A stretch of DNA of 35,536 nt, taken from NCBI GenBank assembly GCA_005788815.1, contig SYAZ01000023.1, positions 1 to 35,536 of the forward strand, in the 5' to 3' direction. Made by a program: the position numbers and the translations under genes. Shown in pieces: positions 1-7,813 of the stretch. How positions within the stretch are numbered: the stretch's first letter is position 1; each line of letters begins with the position of its first letter. A model generated the notes under the pieces. It saw only the letters and a program-made list of their open reading frames with translations, searched no databases and was not told the origin of the DNA. This stretch comes from Actinomycetota bacterium. GTDB taxonomy: Bacteria > Actinomycetota > Acidimicrobiia > Acidimicrobiales > Ilumatobacteraceae.

Positions 1-2
1 TG

Positions 3-617
3 AAAAAGCCCATCTTGTTGCATGCAATTCTTGAAACTGCTCGTGGTGTTGCCAACGTTGAAGAAATCTGTGGTGCTTCACCTCGTATGCAAGGCATCTC
101 ACTCGGGCCAGCAGACCTTGCAGCTAACCGTCGCATGAAGACAACACGCGTTGGCGGTGGACACCCCGACTACATCGTTCGTCAAGACCCGCAAGGCGAC
201 GACTACACCGGCGTTCGTCCTACCTTTCAGCAAGATCTCTGGCACTACACAATGGCCCGCATGGTCGATGCGTGTGTCATGCACGGCGTGTTGCCGTTCT
301 ATGGTCCGTTTGGCGACATCAAAGACGTTGTTGCCTGCGAAGACCAGTTCCGCAACGCATATCTGTTGGGTTGCGTCGGAGCATGGAGTCTGCACCCCGT
401 GCAGATCGACATTGCTAAGCGCGTGTTTAGCCCGCGGCCAGAAGATGTGCGCCAAGCGCAACGCGTCATCGACGCAATGGGTGACGGCACTGGTGCCATC
501 ATGCTCGACGGCAAGATGGAAGACGATGCTTCCGTGAAGCAGTGCAAGGTTGTTGTTGAACTTGCACGTCAGCTTGCTGCACGCGACCCAGAACTTGCCG
601 CTTCATACGGTTTCTAA
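3..617 (+). CDS. HpcH/HpaI aldolase / malyl-CoA lyase-like CoA-ester lyase (5' partial)
   Basis: This is the C-terminal part of a CitE-like lyase of the HpcH/HpaI aldolase superfamily. The reading frame is open to the window's left edge (Lys-Lys-Pro-Ile-Leu precede the first possible start at 15), so the true start lies outside. Recognisable segments are the barrel stretch [14 protein letters not shown], the ISLGPADLA motif that supplies an acidic Mg2+ ligand in this fold, and a closing WSLHPVQI segment equivalent to the family's IHPxQ. The long insert between the GPAD motif and the LHP segment resembles the L-malyl-CoA/beta-methylmalyl-CoA lyase branch more than short citrate-lyase beta subunits. 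Members cleave or form malyl-CoA-type thioesters from glyoxylate and an acyl-CoA in the cytoplasm. A paralogue follows 24 bases downstream. The fold is clear; the exact substrate is inference, and a citramalyl-CoA lyase remains possible. Confidence 0.8.
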   Translation, partial: KKPILLHAILETARGVANVEEICGASPRMQGISLGPADLAANRRMKTTRVGGGHPDYIVRQDPQGDDYTGVRPTFQQDLWHYTMARMVDACVMHGVLPFYGPFGDIKDVVACEDQFRNAYLLGCVGAWSLHPVQIDIAKRVFSPRPEDVRQAQRVIDAMGDGTGAIMLDGKMEDDASVKQCKVVVELARQLAARDPELAASYGF

Positions 618-641
618 TTCATTACATTTCTAGGAGACACC

Positions 642-1508
642 ATGTCCGCACTTCGACCACGTCGCTCTGTTCTTTACATGCCAGCCGCCAATGAGCGAGC
701 ACTTGAAAAAGCAAAGGGCATTCCAGCAGATGCCATCATCTTCGATCTTGAAGATGCCGTGTCGCCCGATGCCAAAGACGTTGCTCGCGCACAGGCGATT
801 GCAGCAGTGAATTCGGGTGAATACGGCAAGCGTGAGCTCACCATTCGTTGCAACGCGCTCGCAACCCCATGGGGTCATGCCGATGTCGCAGCGGCTGCCA
901 AAGCATGTGTGTCAGCAGTTGTCATTCCAAAGATCAACTCGGTTGCCGAGGTAAATGAAGTGTCAGCCGCACTCGATGCTGCCAGCGCTCCAAAAGAGAT
1001 CCTGATCTGGGCCATGATTGAAACACCAACTGCCATCATGGATTGTCGCGCAATAGCCGCGCATCCACGCGTTGCTGTTCTTGTGATGGGCACAAACGAC
1101 TTGGCAAAAGAATTGCGTGCTGCTCAAGTACCTGGCCGTCACCCACTTGTACCTAGCCTGCACATGGCATTACTTGCCGCACGCGAAGCAGATAAGCCAA
1201 TTCTTGATGGTGTATACAACGACATCAAGAATGCCGATGGTTTCCGTGTAGAAAGCGTGCAAGGCGCCGAGATGGGATTCGACGGAAAGACCCTCATTCA
1301 TCCGGACCAAGTGGGTATCGCAAACGAAGTATGGTCACCAAGCGAAGACGAAGTCGCCCATGCCCGCGAAGTGATTGCTGCCTTCGACGAAGCTCTCGCC
1401 GCAGGCAAAGGCGTTGTGCAACTCAATGGTCGCATGATTGAAAACTTGCACGTTGCAAACGCACAACGAGCTATTGCAATTGCAGAAGCAATTGCTGAAC
1501 TTGCCTAA
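642..1508 (+). CDS. CitE-like HpcH/HpaI aldolase family protein (malyl-CoA thioesterase or lyase-like)
   Basis: This 288-residue protein has the full CitE-like barrel. It shows FDLEDAV at 34-40, Arg69 in the CoA/acid-binding strand, the Mg2+ ligand Glu127 in MIET, Asp153 in GTNDL, and GFDGKTLIHPDQ at about 212-223. The start is supported by the ribosome site AGGAGA at 632-637, five bases from the ATG. It lies directly downstream of a second, longer-type lyase, so the two are probably co-transcribed. The pairing recalls Mcl1/Mcl2 of Rhodobacter, where one enzyme makes (3S)-malyl-CoA and the other hydrolyses it to malate. Whether this copy is a lyase or a thioesterase cannot be read from the motifs seen here. 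The gene ends 26 bases from the convergent hydrolase gene. Confidence 0.83.
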   Translation: MSALRPRRSVLYMPAANERALEKAKGIPADAIIFDLEDAVSPDAKDVARAQAIAAVNSGEYGKRELTIRCNALATPWGHADVAAAAKACVSAVVIPKINSVAEVNEVSAALDAASAPKEILIWAMIETPTAIMDCRAIAAHPRVAVLVMGTNDLAKELRAAQVPGRHPLVPSLHMALLAAREADKPILDGVYNDIKNADGFRVESVQGAEMGFDGKTLIHPDQVGIANEVWSPSEDEVAHAREVIAAFDEALAAGKGVVQLNGRMIENLHVANAQRAIAIAEAIAELA

Positions 1509-1534
1509 TCACTTCTGACCAGATAATCCGCATT

Positions 1535-2203
1535 CTATAAATGTGCGCGGAACAGCGCGAGCATGCGATCCCATGCCACTTGCGATACTTCAGCGTCATA
1601 CACCTCGGGACGAGTGTCGTTGAAAAAAGCATGCTGCGTGCCCGGATAAACATGGAATGTTGCGTCCTTGCCTTTTGTACGCAACGTTGCTTCTAATTCC
1701 TTCACTGCTTCAGGTGCCGCAGTGCCACGGTCTGTTTCTGCGTAATGCCCTTCGACAACTGCAGCAAGGTTGTCCCACTCAATCACTGTGTCTGGTCGCA
1801 TACCGCCGTAAAACGGAGCGACTGCACTAATCGCGTCGGGGCGCAAGCATGCAGCCATGAGCGCCAACCCGCCACCCATGCAAAAACCAGTAGCCCCAAC
1901 TTTTGTGCGTCCCGTTCGCTCTTGCAATGCATCAACTGCACCGCTGAGATCTTTTCCTGCAGTTGCAAGATTCATACTCATCAACAATTTGCCAGCAAGA
2001 TCTGGCTCAGAGGTGACTTCGCCGTGATACATGTCGGGTGCGAGCGCAACGAATCCTTCGGCTGCAAACCTGTCTGCAATGTCCTTAATGTGTGGCACAA
2101 GTCCCCACCATTCTTGAATCACAATGACTCCGGGACCCGATGTGCCAGCGAGATAGCCCGCACAGGTGCCGCCGTTGCTCTTAAATTCAATCATTTCGCC
2201 CAT
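1535..2203 (-). CDS. Dienelactone hydrolase family protein
   Basis: This is a 222-residue alpha/beta hydrolase of the dienelactone hydrolase (carboxymethylenebutenolidase) family, of usual length. The triad can be placed: nucleophile Cys108 in GFCMGGG, Asp158 as probable acid, and His191 in GTQHAFF; Glu31 in QEWWG matches the conserved Glu that tunes the Cys. The family opens lactone rings such as dienelactone in aromatic breakdown, although many actinobacterial members have other or unknown ester substrates. An upstream-extended reading frame exists, but the start at 2203 has an ideal AAGGAG site (complement of 2209-2214) and begins at the family's usual N-terminus. No signal peptide is seen, so it is cytoplasmic. 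It is divergent from the thioredoxin-fold gene and convergent with the CitE-like gene. No aromatic-pathway neighbours are present, so the substrate is open. Confidence 0.88.
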   Translation of the reverse strand: MGEMIEFKSNGGTCAGYLAGTSGPGVIVIQEWWGLVPHIKDIADRFAAEGFVALAPDMYHGEVTSEPDLAGKLLMSMNLATAGKDLSGAVDALQERTGRTKVGATGFCMGGGLALMAACLRPDAISAVAPFYGGMRPDTVIEWDNLAAVVEGHYAETDRGTAAPEAVKELEATLRTKGKDATFHVYPGTQHAFFNDTRPEVYDAEVSQVAWDRMLALFRAHL

Positions 2204-2208
2204 GTGCG

Positions 2209-2214
2209 CTCCTT
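2209..2214 (-). promoter_or_regulatory. Ribosome-binding site of the dienelactone hydrolase gene
   Basis: The complement reads AAGGAG, five bases before the ATG whose first base is 2203. It decides that start over an in-frame extension to 2365. Confidence 0.75.
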
Positions 2215-2215
2215 G

Positions 2216-2236
2216 TGGTGGTGAACATTGCCACCA
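2216..2236. repeat. Inverted repeat in the divergent intergenic region
   Basis: TGGTGG (2216-2221) and CCACCA (2231-2236) form perfect 6-base arms around a 9-base spacer. They lie between the divergent hydrolase and thioredoxin-fold genes. This could be an operator or a chance repeat; nothing else supports a role. Confidence 0.25.
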
Positions 2237-2276
2237 ACCTAGACCGAAGGGGCGCCCCTGAACTAGCGTTGACACC

Positions 2277-2777
2277 GTGGCAAGTACCCCTCTCCCCCAT
2301 CCAAGCCTGGACCTCTTACTCACCCCCCTTGCTGGCCAAGCCCGCACTTTGCGCGAGTGGCTCACGACTTTTCATATGGCATCTGTTGTCCTCGATCCAT
2401 TTACTAATGAAAGCTCATGGATTCTCGAAACAGCCGTGCGCATCATGCGTCAATTCTCAGGCGCCGCAGCGCGAGTCAACTTCATCATCACGTGCGACTC
2501 TGCCGAGGCTCGCGCATTTCTCGGACCATATGCCGATGAGTTCCTTGTGTATTGCGACCCAGACCGTGCTGCAGTAAAAGCTCTCGGCCTCACCGAGCTT
2601 CCTGCCTTCCTTGTCATCCAAGGAAATGGCTCAATTCCTGCATGCGCTCAAGGGTGGGCCTCGGCCGACTGGAAAGAAGTTGCAGCCAAAGTTGCAACAC
2701 TCACAAGTTGGTCAAAGCCAACTATTCCTGCACCTGGCGACCCCGGCACATTCCGCGGCACGCCCGCACTTGTCTAA
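2277..2777 (+). CDS. Thioredoxin-fold protein lacking a CXXC motif
   Basis: This 166-residue protein begins at GTG. Its middle looks like a thioredoxin fold: a strand (about 34-39), a helix (45-60), a strand VNFIIT (67-72), and TELPAFLVI around 106-114, which has the position and form of the thioredoxin cis-proline loop. The segment where the redox CXXC should sit reads DPFTNES with no cysteine, so thiol-disulfide exchange by the classic mechanism is unlikely. No signal peptide or membrane segment is visible. The gene overlaps the likely hrpB start by eight bases, which suggests an operon with translational coupling. The function is unknown. Binding or scaffolding by a degenerate thioredoxin fold is an inference, and the fold call itself is moderate. 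Confidence 0.62.
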   Translation: MASTPLPHPSLDLLLTPLAGQARTLREWLTTFHMASVVLDPFTNESSWILETAVRIMRQFSGAAARVNFIITCDSAEARAFLGPYADEFLVYCDPDRAAVKALGLTELPAFLVIQGNGSIPACAQGWASADWKEVAAKVATLTSWSKPTIPAPGDPGTFRGTPALV

Positions 2778-5262
2778 TTCTCTAGACAACTCTGGGCTTC
2801 CCATTGAGGAAGCCATCTCTCCACTTCGTGATGCTCTTTCCACGCGACGTCACTGTGTTCTCGTTGCACCACCCGGTGCGGGTAAAACCACCCTTGTGCC
2901 GCTACGTCTACTGAATGAAACATGGCTGAATGGCAAGCGCATTGTGATGCTTGAACCACGGCGACTTGCTGCACGCGCCGCAGCCCAACGCATGGCGCAT
3001 CTTCTTGGTGAATCCGTTGGTGACACGGTGGGATTTCAAACGCGCGATGAACGACGCATTGGTGCATCGACCCGCATTGAAGTTGTCACTGAAGGCATCT
3101 TGACGAGGCGTTTACAAAACGACCCAACACTTGAGGGAACAGGTCTTGTCATCTTTGACGAAGTGCACGAACGCAATGTTCCTACCGACCTCGGCTTGGC
3201 GTTTCTTCTCGATGCAATCAAGACTTTCGATTCTGACATGAAAATTCTGGCCATGTCGGCAACTGCCCAGGCCGAATTGTTTTCGCATGTCCTCGCCGAC
3301 TCCTTAGGAGACGCTTCCGTTATTACATCTGAAGGCCGCACCTTCCCAGTCGACATCAGATACATACCGAAGCAACGCAACGAACGTTTAGAGAACTCAA
3401 TCGGAGAAGCAGTTCTGCAAGCACTACGCAACGACGATGGAGACATTCTTGTGTTTCTCCCAGGTATTGGCGAGATAAACCGCGCTCAAGGTGTTTTGCA
3501 AGATCGCACTCCACCACATGTAGACATCGTGCGATTAGCAGGTGCACTCCCCTTCGCTGAACAAGATGCAGCTCTGCGACCAAGTGCATCGGGGCGACGG
3601 CGCGTGGTTCTCTCTACAGACATTGCCGAGACATCGCTCACTGTTGAAGGTGTACACATTGTGATTGATGCCGGCATTGCTCGTGTACCGCGCCTAGATG
3701 CACGCACTGGCCTTACTGAACTACTCACAGTTACTTCGTCTCGTGCGTCCGCAGATCAACGCAGTGGCCGTGCTGGTCGTGTACGCGAAGGTGTGGCATA
3801 CCGAATGTGGGGTCGCATTGAAGACTCCACACGACTTGCTCACTTGCCTGCTGAAATCACACAAGTTGATCTTTGTTCGGTGGCCCTCGAGATTGCTGCG
3901 TGGGGAACGCCCATTGCTGATCTTCTGTTTCTTGACGAACTCCCTGAACGCTCCTTGCGACTAGCCCACGAAACACTCGCCATGTTGCAATTACTTGACA
4001 ACAATGGAGCAATCACAAAATTGGGTCGCGAGGTACTTGCGTTGCCGCTTCACCCACGCCTCGGCACCATGGTTGCAAGAAACCGCGACAACGATGTTCA
4101 CGGCTGGATTGCATGCATCCTTGCTGCACTTCTCGAAGAACGCGACATTATGCGTGGAAAACCTGACTCGCTACCCACAGACATTGCAATGCGCGCCGGC
4201 ATTGTTGTCGGACTTACTCACCACGATGTCGCAGACCGTGCATCAACACGTCGCGTCATCGATGCGGCAAAAGACATCGCTCGTCGTTCTCGTGTTTCAA
4301 CCGATGCGCACCTATCACTCGACATTCTGGATGCGATGTGTGGTCCCATACTTCTCGCGGCATATCCCGACCGTCTCGCGATGCGCCGCTCTTCTCCGGG
4401 GCAGTTTGTGATGCGCAGTGGCGGGGGGGTCAATATGGATTCAAAAGATTCCATAGCCAAGGATCAGTTCATTGTGGCTGCAGACATCGATGCCCAGCGT
4501 TCTGTTTCACGCCTACGACGTGGCGCAGCAGTTGACATTGAATTCATAGCGCCAGTGCTCGGTGATGATGTTGAAGTCGAGTCGTATCTGTTGTGGGATA
4601 AACAGCGAGATGATTTAGTGCAACGCGTTGTGCGCAAAGTTGGCAGTATCCGCATTGACGAACGAGATTTGCAACCAGTTGCATCAGACGAAACAACTGA
4701 AGCACTGCTTGAACGAGTACGCGCCACCAACTTGGCCGTCCTCGATGGTGGCGCGTCAACAGCATTTCGCCAGCGAGTTGCATTTCTTCGCCACCATCTT
4801 GGTGATGAATGGCCAGACACATCGCAAACACACCTTCTTGCCACCATGCACGAATGGCTACTTCCCTATCTCAGTGGCGCAACAAGCCGCCGTGACCTTG
4901 CCGCCGTCGACATCACCATGGTGTTGCAATCACAACTTGGGTGGGATGCAAGCTCTACCCTCAACTCTCTTGCACCCACTGAATTTGAGCCACCTCGCGG
5001 CAAGCCAGTCACTATCAACTACGCCGAACCAACAGCTCCCACCATTGCGATTCGCGTCCAGCATTTGTTTGGCGTCACCACACACCCCAGTGTCTTAAAC
5101 GGTGCCGTGCCATTACGCATTCAGTTGCTGTCGCCCGCTGACCGACCCATTCAGATCACCGCAGACCTGCCTGGCTTCTGGACAGGCTCGTGGAGCGAGG
5201 TGCGCAAAGAGATGGCTGGGCGCTACCCCAAGCACGATTGGCCCATTAACCCCAGCGCATAG
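2770..5262 (+). CDS. hrpB: ATP-dependent helicase HrpB
   Basis: This is a DEAH-box-type superfamily 2 helicase of the HrpB family, about 830 residues from the proposed start, near the usual 810-840. Motifs are in order: Walker A GAGKTT at about 36-41, DEVH at 130-133, SAT at 163-165 and QRSGRAGR at about 330-337. The helicase-associated domain and the HrpB-specific C-terminal region follow, ending in the typical PKHDWP-like tail. The in-frame reading frame extends upstream inside the thioredoxin-fold gene. TTG at 2770 is the likeliest start because it precedes Walker A by the usual distance and overlaps the upstream stop, but it lacks a clear ribosome site. HrpB acts on nucleic acid in the cytoplasm; its physiological substrate is poorly known in most bacteria. 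A run of seven G at 4433-4439 lies inside the gene. Confidence 0.93.
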   Translation: MSNSLDNSGLPIEEAISPLRDALSTRRHCVLVAPPGAGKTTLVPLRLLNETWLNGKRIVMLEPRRLAARAAAQRMAHLLGESVGDTVGFQTRDERRIGASTRIEVVTEGILTRRLQNDPTLEGTGLVIFDEVHERNVPTDLGLAFLLDAIKTFDSDMKILAMSATAQAELFSHVLADSLGDASVITSEGRTFPVDIRYIPKQRNERLENSIGEAVLQALRNDDGDILVFLPGIGEINRAQGVLQDRTPPHVDIVRLAGALPFAEQDAALRPSASGRRRVVLSTDIAETSLTVEGVHIVIDAGIARVPRLDARTGLTELLTVTSSRASADQRSGRAGRVREGVAYRMWGRIEDSTRLAHLPAEITQVDLCSVALEIAAWGTPIADLLFLDELPERSLRLAHETLAMLQLLDNNGAITKLGREVLALPLHPRLGTMVARNRDNDVHGWIACILAALLEERDIMRGKPDSLPTDIAMRAGIVVGLTHHDVADRASTRRVIDAAKDIARRSRVSTDAHLSLDILDAMCGPILLAAYPDRLAMRRSSPGQFVMRSGGGVNMDSKDSIAKDQFIVAADIDAQRSVSRLRRGAAVDIEFIAPVLGDDVEVESYLLWDKQRDDLVQRVVRKVGSIRIDERDLQPVASDETTEALLERVRATNLAVLDGGASTAFRQRVAFLRHHLGDEWPDTSQTHLLATMHEWLLPYLSGATSRRDLAAVDITMVLQSQLGWDASSTLNSLAPTEFEPPRGKPVTINYAEPTAPTIAIRVQHLFGVTTHPSVLNGAVPLRIQLLSPADRPIQITADLPGFWTGSWSEVRKEMAGRYPKHDWPINPSA

Positions 5263-5296
5263 GGCGTAACACTGCTCTTCGTTCTAGCCTGAGAGC

Positions 5297-6937
5297 ATGC
5301 CTGAGTTTTCCTTTTCAGAGATGTTCCCCCTTGGCCCCGACACCACTGAGTATCGACTCATCGGCAAAGACGGCGTTAGCGAAGTCACGACGCCACTTGG
5401 CACATTCCTGAAAGTGGAACCAGAGGCCATCACGCTTCTCACAGAAACTGCAATGCGAGATATCGCACACTTGTTACGCACAGATCACTTGAAGCAACTA
5501 AAGAAAATTCTTGATGACCCAGAAGCCAGCGCAAACGACAAGTTTGTTGCACTTGACTTGTTAAAGAATGCAAGCATCGCAGCCGGTGGCGTATTGCCAA
5601 TGTGTCAAGACACCGGAACAGCCATCGTCAAGGGTAAAAAAGGCCAGTTTGTTATGACGGGCGGCGGCGACGAAGAAGCCATCGCACGAGGCGTGTTCAA
5701 CACATACCAAACAAGCAACTTGCGCTACAGCCAGATGGCACCCATCACCATGTACGAAGAGAAGAACACGGGAAACAATCTTCCTGCTGAAATCAAAATC
5801 TCAGCAGTCGACGGTGACTCATACAAGTTCTTGTTTATGGCAAAAGGCGGCGGTTCCGCCAACAAGAGTTACTTGTTCCAAGAAACAAAAGCGTTGCTCA
5901 ACGAAAAAGCACTACTTCCCTGGGTCTTTGAAAAAATGATCACACTTGGCACTGCTGCGTGCCCGCCATACCACCTTGCAATTGTCATTGGTGGCACGTC
6001 GGCTGAACAAGCAGTGGAAACAGCAAAACTTGCAAGTGCTCATTACCTTGATTCATTGCCAACAACTGGCAGTGAGAGCGGCCACGCATTCCGAGATCTT
6101 GATCTTGAACAAAAGGTTCTGAAACTTTCGCAAGAAACTGGCATTGGTGCTCAGTTCGGCGGCAAGTATTTCTGCCATGACGTTCGCATTGTTCGCCTAC
6201 CTCGCCATGGCGCAAGCTGTCCAGTTTCGTTTGCGGTGTCCTGCAGTGCTGACCGCCAAGCAGTTGGAAAAATCACACGCGATGGCATCTTTCTTGAAGC
6301 GCTCGAGACAGACCCTGCACAGTTTCTGCCAGAAATCACTCATGAAGACTTGAGTGAAGAAGTAGTTCATATTGACCTCACGCAACCTATGGACACCATC
6401 CGTGCCACTTTGTCGAAGTACCCAGTGAAGACACGCGTGATGTTGACAGGACCAATGGTTGTTGCACGCGACATTGCACACGCAAAACTGAAGGAACGCC
6501 TCGACTCCGGTAACGGATTGCCGCAATACATGAAAGATCACTGCGTGTATTACGCAGGTCCGGCAAAGACTCCCACGGGAATGGCGTCGGGTTCTTTCGG
6601 GCCCACAACAGCAGGACGCATGGATAGCTACGTTGCAGAGTTTCAAGTAGCTGGCGGCAGTTTTGTGATGTTGGCGAAAGGCAATCGCTCGCGACAAGTC
6701 ACGGATGCCTGCAAGACTTACGGCGGGTTCTATTTAGGTTCTATAGGTGGTCCAGCGGCACGGCTCGCTCAGGACTGCATCACCAAAGTTGAAGTTCTGG
6801 AGTATGAAGAACTCGGCATGGAAGCCGTGTGGAAGATCGAAGTTCAAGATTTCCCTGCGTTCATAGTGGTGGATGACAAGGGAAATGACTTTTTTGATCA
6901 GGTGGGCGCAACAGGCACACCCGTTCACCTTCACTAA
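5297..6937 (+). CDS. fumA: Fumarate hydratase, class I (iron-sulfur)
   Basis: This is a full-length (546-residue) single-chain class I fumarase, interconverting fumarate and L-malate in the citric-acid cycle. The three cysteines expected to bind the [4Fe-4S] cluster are present and spaced as in E. coli FumA: Cys103 in LPMCQDTGT, Cys222 in TAACPPYH and Cys316 in AVSCSADRQ. The C-terminal domain includes the family's [11 protein letters not shown] stretch. The enzyme is cytoplasmic and, by family knowledge, oxygen- and iron-sensitive. The start ATG is 34 bases after hrpB and its ribosome site is weak. The gene is followed by a separate promoter for the exported protein, so the transcription unit probably ends here, although no strong terminator hairpin was seen. 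A role for other hydroxy-acids, as in some family members, cannot be excluded. Confidence 0.95.
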   Translation: MPEFSFSEMFPLGPDTTEYRLIGKDGVSEVTTPLGTFLKVEPEAITLLTETAMRDIAHLLRTDHLKQLKKILDDPEASANDKFVALDLLKNASIAAGGVLPMCQDTGTAIVKGKKGQFVMTGGGDEEAIARGVFNTYQTSNLRYSQMAPITMYEEKNTGNNLPAEIKISAVDGDSYKFLFMAKGGGSANKSYLFQETKALLNEKALLPWVFEKMITLGTAACPPYHLAIVIGGTSAEQAVETAKLASAHYLDSLPTTGSESGHAFRDLDLEQKVLKLSQETGIGAQFGGKYFCHDVRIVRLPRHGASCPVSFAVSCSADRQAVGKITRDGIFLEALETDPAQFLPEITHEDLSEEVVHIDLTQPMDTIRATLSKYPVKTRVMLTGPMVVARDIAHAKLKERLDSGNGLPQYMKDHCVYYAGPAKTPTGMASGSFGPTTAGRMDSYVAEFQVAGGSFVMLAKGNRSRQVTDACKTYGGFYLGSIGGPAARLAQDCITKVEVLEYEELGMEAVWKIEVQDFPAFIVVDDKGNDFFDQVGATGTPVHLH

Positions 6938-6966
6938 GCCCCCAGTCGGCCTCTCCCCCTGATCGT

Positions 6967-6995
6967 TTGACAAACTTTTAATAGTTGAATACTAT
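6967..6995 (+). promoter_or_regulatory. Sigma70-type promoter of the exported protein gene
   Basis: A perfect -35 box TTGACA (6967-6972) is followed after exactly 17 bases by TACTAT (6990-6995) as -10. The predicted transcript starts near 7002 and leads to an AAGGGGAA ribosome site (about 7022-7029) before the ATG at 7033. It is the best promoter-like sequence noticed in the window. Confidence 0.7.
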
Positions 6996-6999
6996 TCAA
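6985..6999. promoter_or_regulatory. Palindromic operator-like site overlapping the -10 box
   Basis: TTGAATACTATTCAA is a perfect palindrome with 7-base arms around a central C. It covers the -10 element and reaches the predicted transcription start, where a bound dimeric repressor would block RNA polymerase. The length, AT-richness and symmetry are like MarR-type operators, though the family is inferred. A second, overlapping inverted repeat (AATAGT 6980-6985 with ACTATT 6991-6996) shares the same bases. Confidence 0.55.
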
Positions 7000-7032
7000 G
7001 TCAACCGATCTCGACGATTCTAAGGGGAATTC

Positions 7033-7806
7033 ATGAAACTTCGCACTCTTACAGTTTTGGCTGGCGCACTAGGTCTGCTCATCACTGTTCCATCACCAGT
7101 AAATGCTGCGGCCAAGCAAACCGTCAAGGTCTACATGACCGGTGATTGCGCAGACGGTCAAGCAGTAGAAGGCATCGACGAGGACGACTGTGAACTCACA
7201 GTCAACCTCACCCCAAAGACATCACGCCGTTCCGCTGTGCTTGAAGTTGCATACGATCCCGATGAGCCAGAATGGGAAGAACTCGATGCAGGAAAGACCC
7301 AAAAAGGCCGTCTTGTATTTGATGCGCCAGCAGTTGACGAAGACGACTACTGGATGGATGGTGTAGTGCTCTATCGCGTCACAGTGAAGAAGTCTGGCGT
7401 CAATAAGAAATTCGTCTCTCGCACCTACAAAGTTGCATACACCTCAGCAGACGCGGCAGAAAATGACGAAGACTTGCTAGAAGACCTAGAAGAAGAAACT
7501 CCTGAGGAAAAAGAGTTTAACGAACAAATGGATAGGGCTCAGGAGAACAACAAAAAGTTCAACCCACAGGCCGGCAGTGGTTCTACATCACAATCGATTA
7601 GTGATCGCTCTGGCAAGATCAACCAAGCGTGTGGCTCCATTGGGATGGCCAAAACAAAATGTGATTCGGTTATCGCCGCGAAGAATGGCCTGGATGCTCT
7701 ATCAGTACTTGGCGGAGACGCAGATCGATTCTGTCGCGCAGTATCTCGAATCGCTGTGGGCGTTGAGATGTCATGCAAAGACGTCATGCCAAAACTGTTT
7801 GGCTAA
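7033..7806 (+). CDS. Exported acidic protein with six cysteines, function unknown
   Basis: I do not recognise this 257-residue protein. It begins with a clear Sec signal peptide: Lys/Arg at 2-4, a hydrophobic core at about 6-20 and an Ala-rich cleavage site after VNA (residue 25). The mature part has three sections. The first is a probable beta-rich domain (about 28-138) with Cys39 and Cys53. The second is a strongly acidic, helix-prone linker (about 140-175, many Glu/Asp). The third is a C-terminal section with Cys200, Cys210, Cys234 and Cys248. The six cysteines suggest up to three disulfides outside the cytoplasm. There is no membrane anchor after the signal, no lipobox and no catalytic motif seen. 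It has its own promoter and a palindromic operator-like site, so expression is probably switched. Metal (for example calcium) binding by the acidic region is only a guess. Confidence 0.8.
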   Translation: MKLRTLTVLAGALGLLITVPSPVNAAAKQTVKVYMTGDCADGQAVEGIDEDDCELTVNLTPKTSRRSAVLEVAYDPDEPEWEELDAGKTQKGRLVFDAPAVDEDDYWMDGVVLYRVTVKKSGVNKKFVSRTYKVAYTSADAAENDEDLLEDLEEETPEEKEFNEQMDRAQENNKKFNPQAGSGSTSQSISDRSGKINQACGSIGMAKTKCDSVIAAKNGLDALSVLGGDADRFCRAVSRIAVGVEMSCKDVMPKLFG

Positions 7807-7813
7807 AGAGTTT

